A DNA stretch of 64,000 nucleotides, taken from positions 682,001-746,000 of the forward strand of contig NZ_CP049157.1 of assembly GCF_011493005.1 (NCBI RefSeq), given 5' to 3'. Position 1 is the first letter of the stretch; every line of letters starts with the position of its first letter. Below, one piece after another: positions 61,967 through 64,000 of this stretch. The translations under genes and the position numbers were made by a program. The notes beneath the pieces are model-generated. The model did no database searches and was not told the DNA's origin. It was given only the letters and a program-made list of their open reading frames with translations. The DNA comes from Caballeronia sp. SBC1 (lineage in GTDB: Bacteria; Pseudomonadota; Gammaproteobacteria; Burkholderiales; Burkholderiaceae).

Positions 61967-62800
61967 ATGCCATCAACCAAAACCATCCTTATCACGGGCG
62001 TCAGTAGCGGCTTCGGACGCGCATTGGCCGAAGAAGCGCTCGCCGCAGGGTATCGGGTCGTCGGCACGGTACGAAGCGAGCATGCAAAGCAGACGTTCGA
62101 AGCGCTTAGCTCTACTAATGCGTTCGGTCGCGTACTGGACGTTACCGACTTTGAGTCTGTCGAACATGTTGTGGCCGGAATTGAGGCGAGCGTCGGACCA
62201 TTGGACGTGCTGGTGAACAACGCAGGCTACGGTCACGAGGGCTTAATGGAAGAGTCACCGCTCGACGAAATGCGTCGGCAATTCGACGTAAACGTGTTCG
62301 GTGCTGTTGCCGTCATGAAGAGTGTGTTGCCGTATATGCGCGAGCGACGACGCGGACATATTCTCAACATCACATCAATGGGCGGCTTTATCACCATGCC
62401 GGGAATCGCCTACTACTGCGGCAGTAAATTCGCATTGGAGGGAATCTCCGAGGTCCTCGGCAAAGAAGTCAAGCCGTTCGGCATCCACGTGACCGCTGTA
62501 GCGCCGGGATCTTTTCGCACTGAGTGGGCCGGTCGTTCGATGGTTCGAACGCCGCGCTCGATCGCGGACTACGATTCTCTGTTCGACCCGATTAGAAAAG
62601 GACGGGAAGAGAAAAGCGGTAGGCAACTCGGGGATCCTGTGAAAGCTGCGCGCGCCATGCTGTCCGTTATCGAAAACGATGAGCCGCCATCGCATCTTCT
62701 GCTAGGAAGTGATGCGCTCGGTTTGGTCCGGGAAAAGCTCTCGTTGCTCAGTGCGGAATTTGACGCGTGGGAAAGTGTGACGAGATCGACGGACGGATGA
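61967..62800 (+). CDS. SDR-family oxidoreductase
   Basis: A 277-residue classical SDR of the 'retinol dehydrogenase-like' group. ATG 61967 has CAGGAG eight bases upstream. The cofactor loop is TGVSSGFG (10-17), NNAG follows, then catalytic Ser ('NITSMGGF') and Tyr-x3-Lys ('AYYCGSKFALEG'). The C-terminal part is intact. NADP use is likely. It diverges from an AraC-type regulator. The substrate is unknown; an aldehyde or keto compound is expected. Confidence 0.92.
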   Translation: MPSTKTILITGVSSGFGRALAEEALAAGYRVVGTVRSEHAKQTFEALSSTNAFGRVLDVTDFESVEHVVAGIEASVGPLDVLVNNAGYGHEGLMEESPLDEMRRQFDVNVFGAVAVMKSVLPYMRERRRGHILNITSMGGFITMPGIAYYCGSKFALEGISEVLGKEVKPFGIHVTAVAPGSFRTEWAGRSMVRTPRSIADYDSLFDPIRKGREEKSGRQLGDPVKAARAMLSVIENDEPPSHLLLGSDALGLVREKLSLLSAEFDAWESVTRSTDG

Positions 62801-63307
62801 ATGCGCCCAGCGACCGTATTAAGGAACGGTGTGAAACAGCTCAATAGCAACAGAGAGCGTCGGATGAATTTGAGCCGATCCAAAGAGGGCCTCTCCTTGC
62901 CAGGTCGCGAAGTTGCGAAGAACGGCCCTTCTCATTCCGGTGACCCCAGCCCGGCCGCTCGACGGTGGACTGCCAGTGGCCGCTTCAACCGAAGACCTGT
63001 CCGTCAGTGCAGCGCTCTCGGATGGCTGAAGATCGGCCTATGCGGTCGTTCGGGATGCCTCGTGGTTGTGGTGCTACGAATGTCCGCTGACATGAACATC
63101 GAGTGAGTTTTCTCGACCCATCACGGCCATTCGCTTCATGCTCTCCTGGCGGCCGTTTTCGGATGCTGAGCGGACATCGATAGCGGGCTACCAACTCTGC
63201 GCCGCAATGGTCGTCCAAAGCGAATTCGCGATCGTCGCATTCGCCCGAGCTGGTGCTACATGCCGCCTCGACCAGCAGCGTGATCGAAGGCGGCGCCTCA
63301 CGTCTCA
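62801..63307. other. 507-bp gap, no gene seen
   Basis: A 101-codon frame running on from the SDR stop (62801-63106) has no resemblance to known proteins and no ribosome-binding site. ATGTCCGCT (63080-63088) and AGCGGACAT (63169-63177) form a distant inverted repeat of doubtful meaning. Confidence 0.4.
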
Positions 63308-64000
63308 TCAGTCCTTGACGGACTGCGTTGCCGCTTGCTCGATCAGCTTCGCGACTTCGGCCGGATGCGAGATATAAGCCACGTGGCTCGAGTTGACCTC
63401 GATGGTCTTGCTCCCGGCGCGCGAGGTCATGAAACGTTCCAGATCGGGATTGATCGCGCGATCCGCCGTCGCGACAACTGCCCAGCTCGGCTTCGTCCTC
63501 CATGCGGCGTGCGTGATCGGAACGCCAAACGACTGCGCCGCCGGCGTCACCTGCGAGACGGCCATGAAGTTTGCTTCTGCGGCGGGCACATCGGCCGCAA
63601 AGTCTGCATGGAACATTGCCTGTTCGATGTACAGGTGGCCATCTGCAGTAGCCTTGATGGCTTTAGTCGCGGGCGGCGTCTTTTTGGTCAGATCGAGAGG
63701 GCTTTCTCCCGTGTCCGGCTGGAATGCTGCCACGTAAACGAGGCCGGCGACCTTGTCGTCGTTGCCGGCCTCGGTCACGACCGCACCGCCGTAGCTGTGG
63801 CCGACGAGGATGCTCGGGCCGTCCTGCGCATCGATAACCCGGGTGGTTGCCTTCACGTCATCGTCGAATGAGGTCTCCGGCTCCTGCACCACGGAGACCT
63901 TGTAGCCATCGCGCGTGAGGATCTTCGATACGGCCTGCCAGCCTGAGCCATCCGCGAAATAACCATGAACCAGGACGATGTTTTTGACGGGCGCGGCCAC
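63308..64000 (-). CDS. Alpha/beta hydrolase (partial, 5' end outside window)
   Basis: At least 230 residues of an alpha/beta hydrolase fold protein. 'NIVLVHGYFADGSGW' is the oxyanion-hole region, 'ILVGHSYGGAVVTEAG' holds the nucleophilic Ser (GHSYG), and 'INPDLERFMTSRAGSKTIEVNSSHVAYISHPAEVAKLI' supplies the Asp/His region with the catalytic His in 'SSHVAYI'. Members are often annotated as esterases or haloperoxidase-like. The last codon in the window (GTG) could be an alternative start, but relatives often have an exported N-terminus, so the gene probably continues outside. Confidence 0.88.
   Translation of the reverse strand: MAAPVKNIVLVHGYFADGSGWQAVSKILTRDGYKVSVVQEPETSFDDDVKATTRVIDAQDGPSILVGHSYGGAVVTEAGNDDKVAGLVYVAAFQPDTGESPLDLTKKTPPATKAIKATADGHLYIEQAMFHADFAADVPAAEANFMAVSQVTPAAQSFGVPITHAAWRTKPSWAVVATADRAINPDLERFMTSRAGSKTIEVNSSHVAYISHPAEVAKLIEQAATQSVKD

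Noticed and set aside
63080..63177. ATGTCCGCT/AGCGGACAT inverted repeat as IS ends
   Set aside because: Only 9 bp, about 80 bp apart, with no transposase or target duplication.

Overview
The window is high-GC (about 60%) bacterial DNA, most likely from a Burkholderiaceae member of the Paraburkholderia/Caballeronia type. This rests on gene content: FabV-type enoyl reductase, many LysR regulators paired with small catabolic operons, DmeR/DmeF, NodT-type outer-membrane factors and AAHS/MHS permeases. There are no rRNA, tRNA, ribosomal or replication genes. Regulators, transporters and peripheral metabolism dominate, which fits an accessory part of the genome such as a secondary chromosome or megaplasmid (inference).

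Layout. 1-7.7 kb: tail of a DHA2 drug exporter and its outer-membrane factor, fabV, a lone AAA ATPase, a GNAT acetyltransferase, a small conserved protein, and a LysR regulator divergent from an unknown gene and a SnoaL-like protein. 7.8-13.4 kb: a four-gene minus-strand catabolic operon (two MFS permeases, a PDC-hydrolase-like amidohydrolase, an isocitrate-lyase-superfamily enzyme) with a divergent LysR gene. 13.4-15.5 kb: AT-rich patch with a GT90 glycosyltransferase and a decayed GlxA-type regulator. 15.5-20.4 kb: LysR, HMG-CoA-lyase-like enzyme, class III CoA-transferase and MFS permease. 20.4-22.2 kb: MarR and a divergent quinone oxidoreductase around a clear operator, then a DUF1214 remnant. 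22.8-26.5 kb: small membrane protein, GGDEF diguanylate cyclase, chemoreceptor. 26.6-27.3 kb: HicAB module with operator and terminator. 27.4-31.2 kb: exported cNMP-fold-like protein, an internally deleted SDR, an intact SDR, a divergent LysR and a sterol desaturase-like protein. 31.2-33 kb: LytTR two-component pair. 33.6-36.8 kb: secreted cupin, DmeF/DmeR metal efflux, b561-type cytochrome. 36.9-38.8 kb: Ap4A phosphorylase-like enzyme, adenosine-specific kinase, FmdB zinc ribbon. 38.9-42 kb: LysR, a divergent HD-domain (MIOX/PhnZ-like) protein, an Amj-type lipid II flippase, a small lipoprotein. 42.7-45.5 kb: exported transglutaminase-like protein and a lipoprotein. 45.9-52 kb: AraC regulator and a sugar ABC transporter plus L-fuconate dehydratase operon. 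52.5-58.2 kb: AdhP, DUF899 protein, NCS1 permease, SGNH lipoprotein. 58.3-64 kb: MocR/PaiB divergent pair, AraC regulator, SDR and a truncated alpha/beta hydrolase.

How the genes work together. Most units are small regulator-plus-target modules: LysR with the dicarboxylate/aromatic operon, LysR with the CoA-thioester operon, MarR with oxidoreductase, DmeR with DmeF, MocR with PaiB, LysR with the HD protein. Several intergenic regions carry dyads or phased repeats that look like operators. The least explained units are the isocitrate-lyase/amidohydrolase operon, the LysR/HD-oxygenase-like pair, the adenosine/Ap4A nucleotide cluster, an Amj flippase in a beta-proteobacterium, and an exported cNMP-fold-like protein translationally coupled to a gutted SDR. 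Nothing seen amounts to a proven new system. No CRISPR array, prophage or insertion sequence was recognised.
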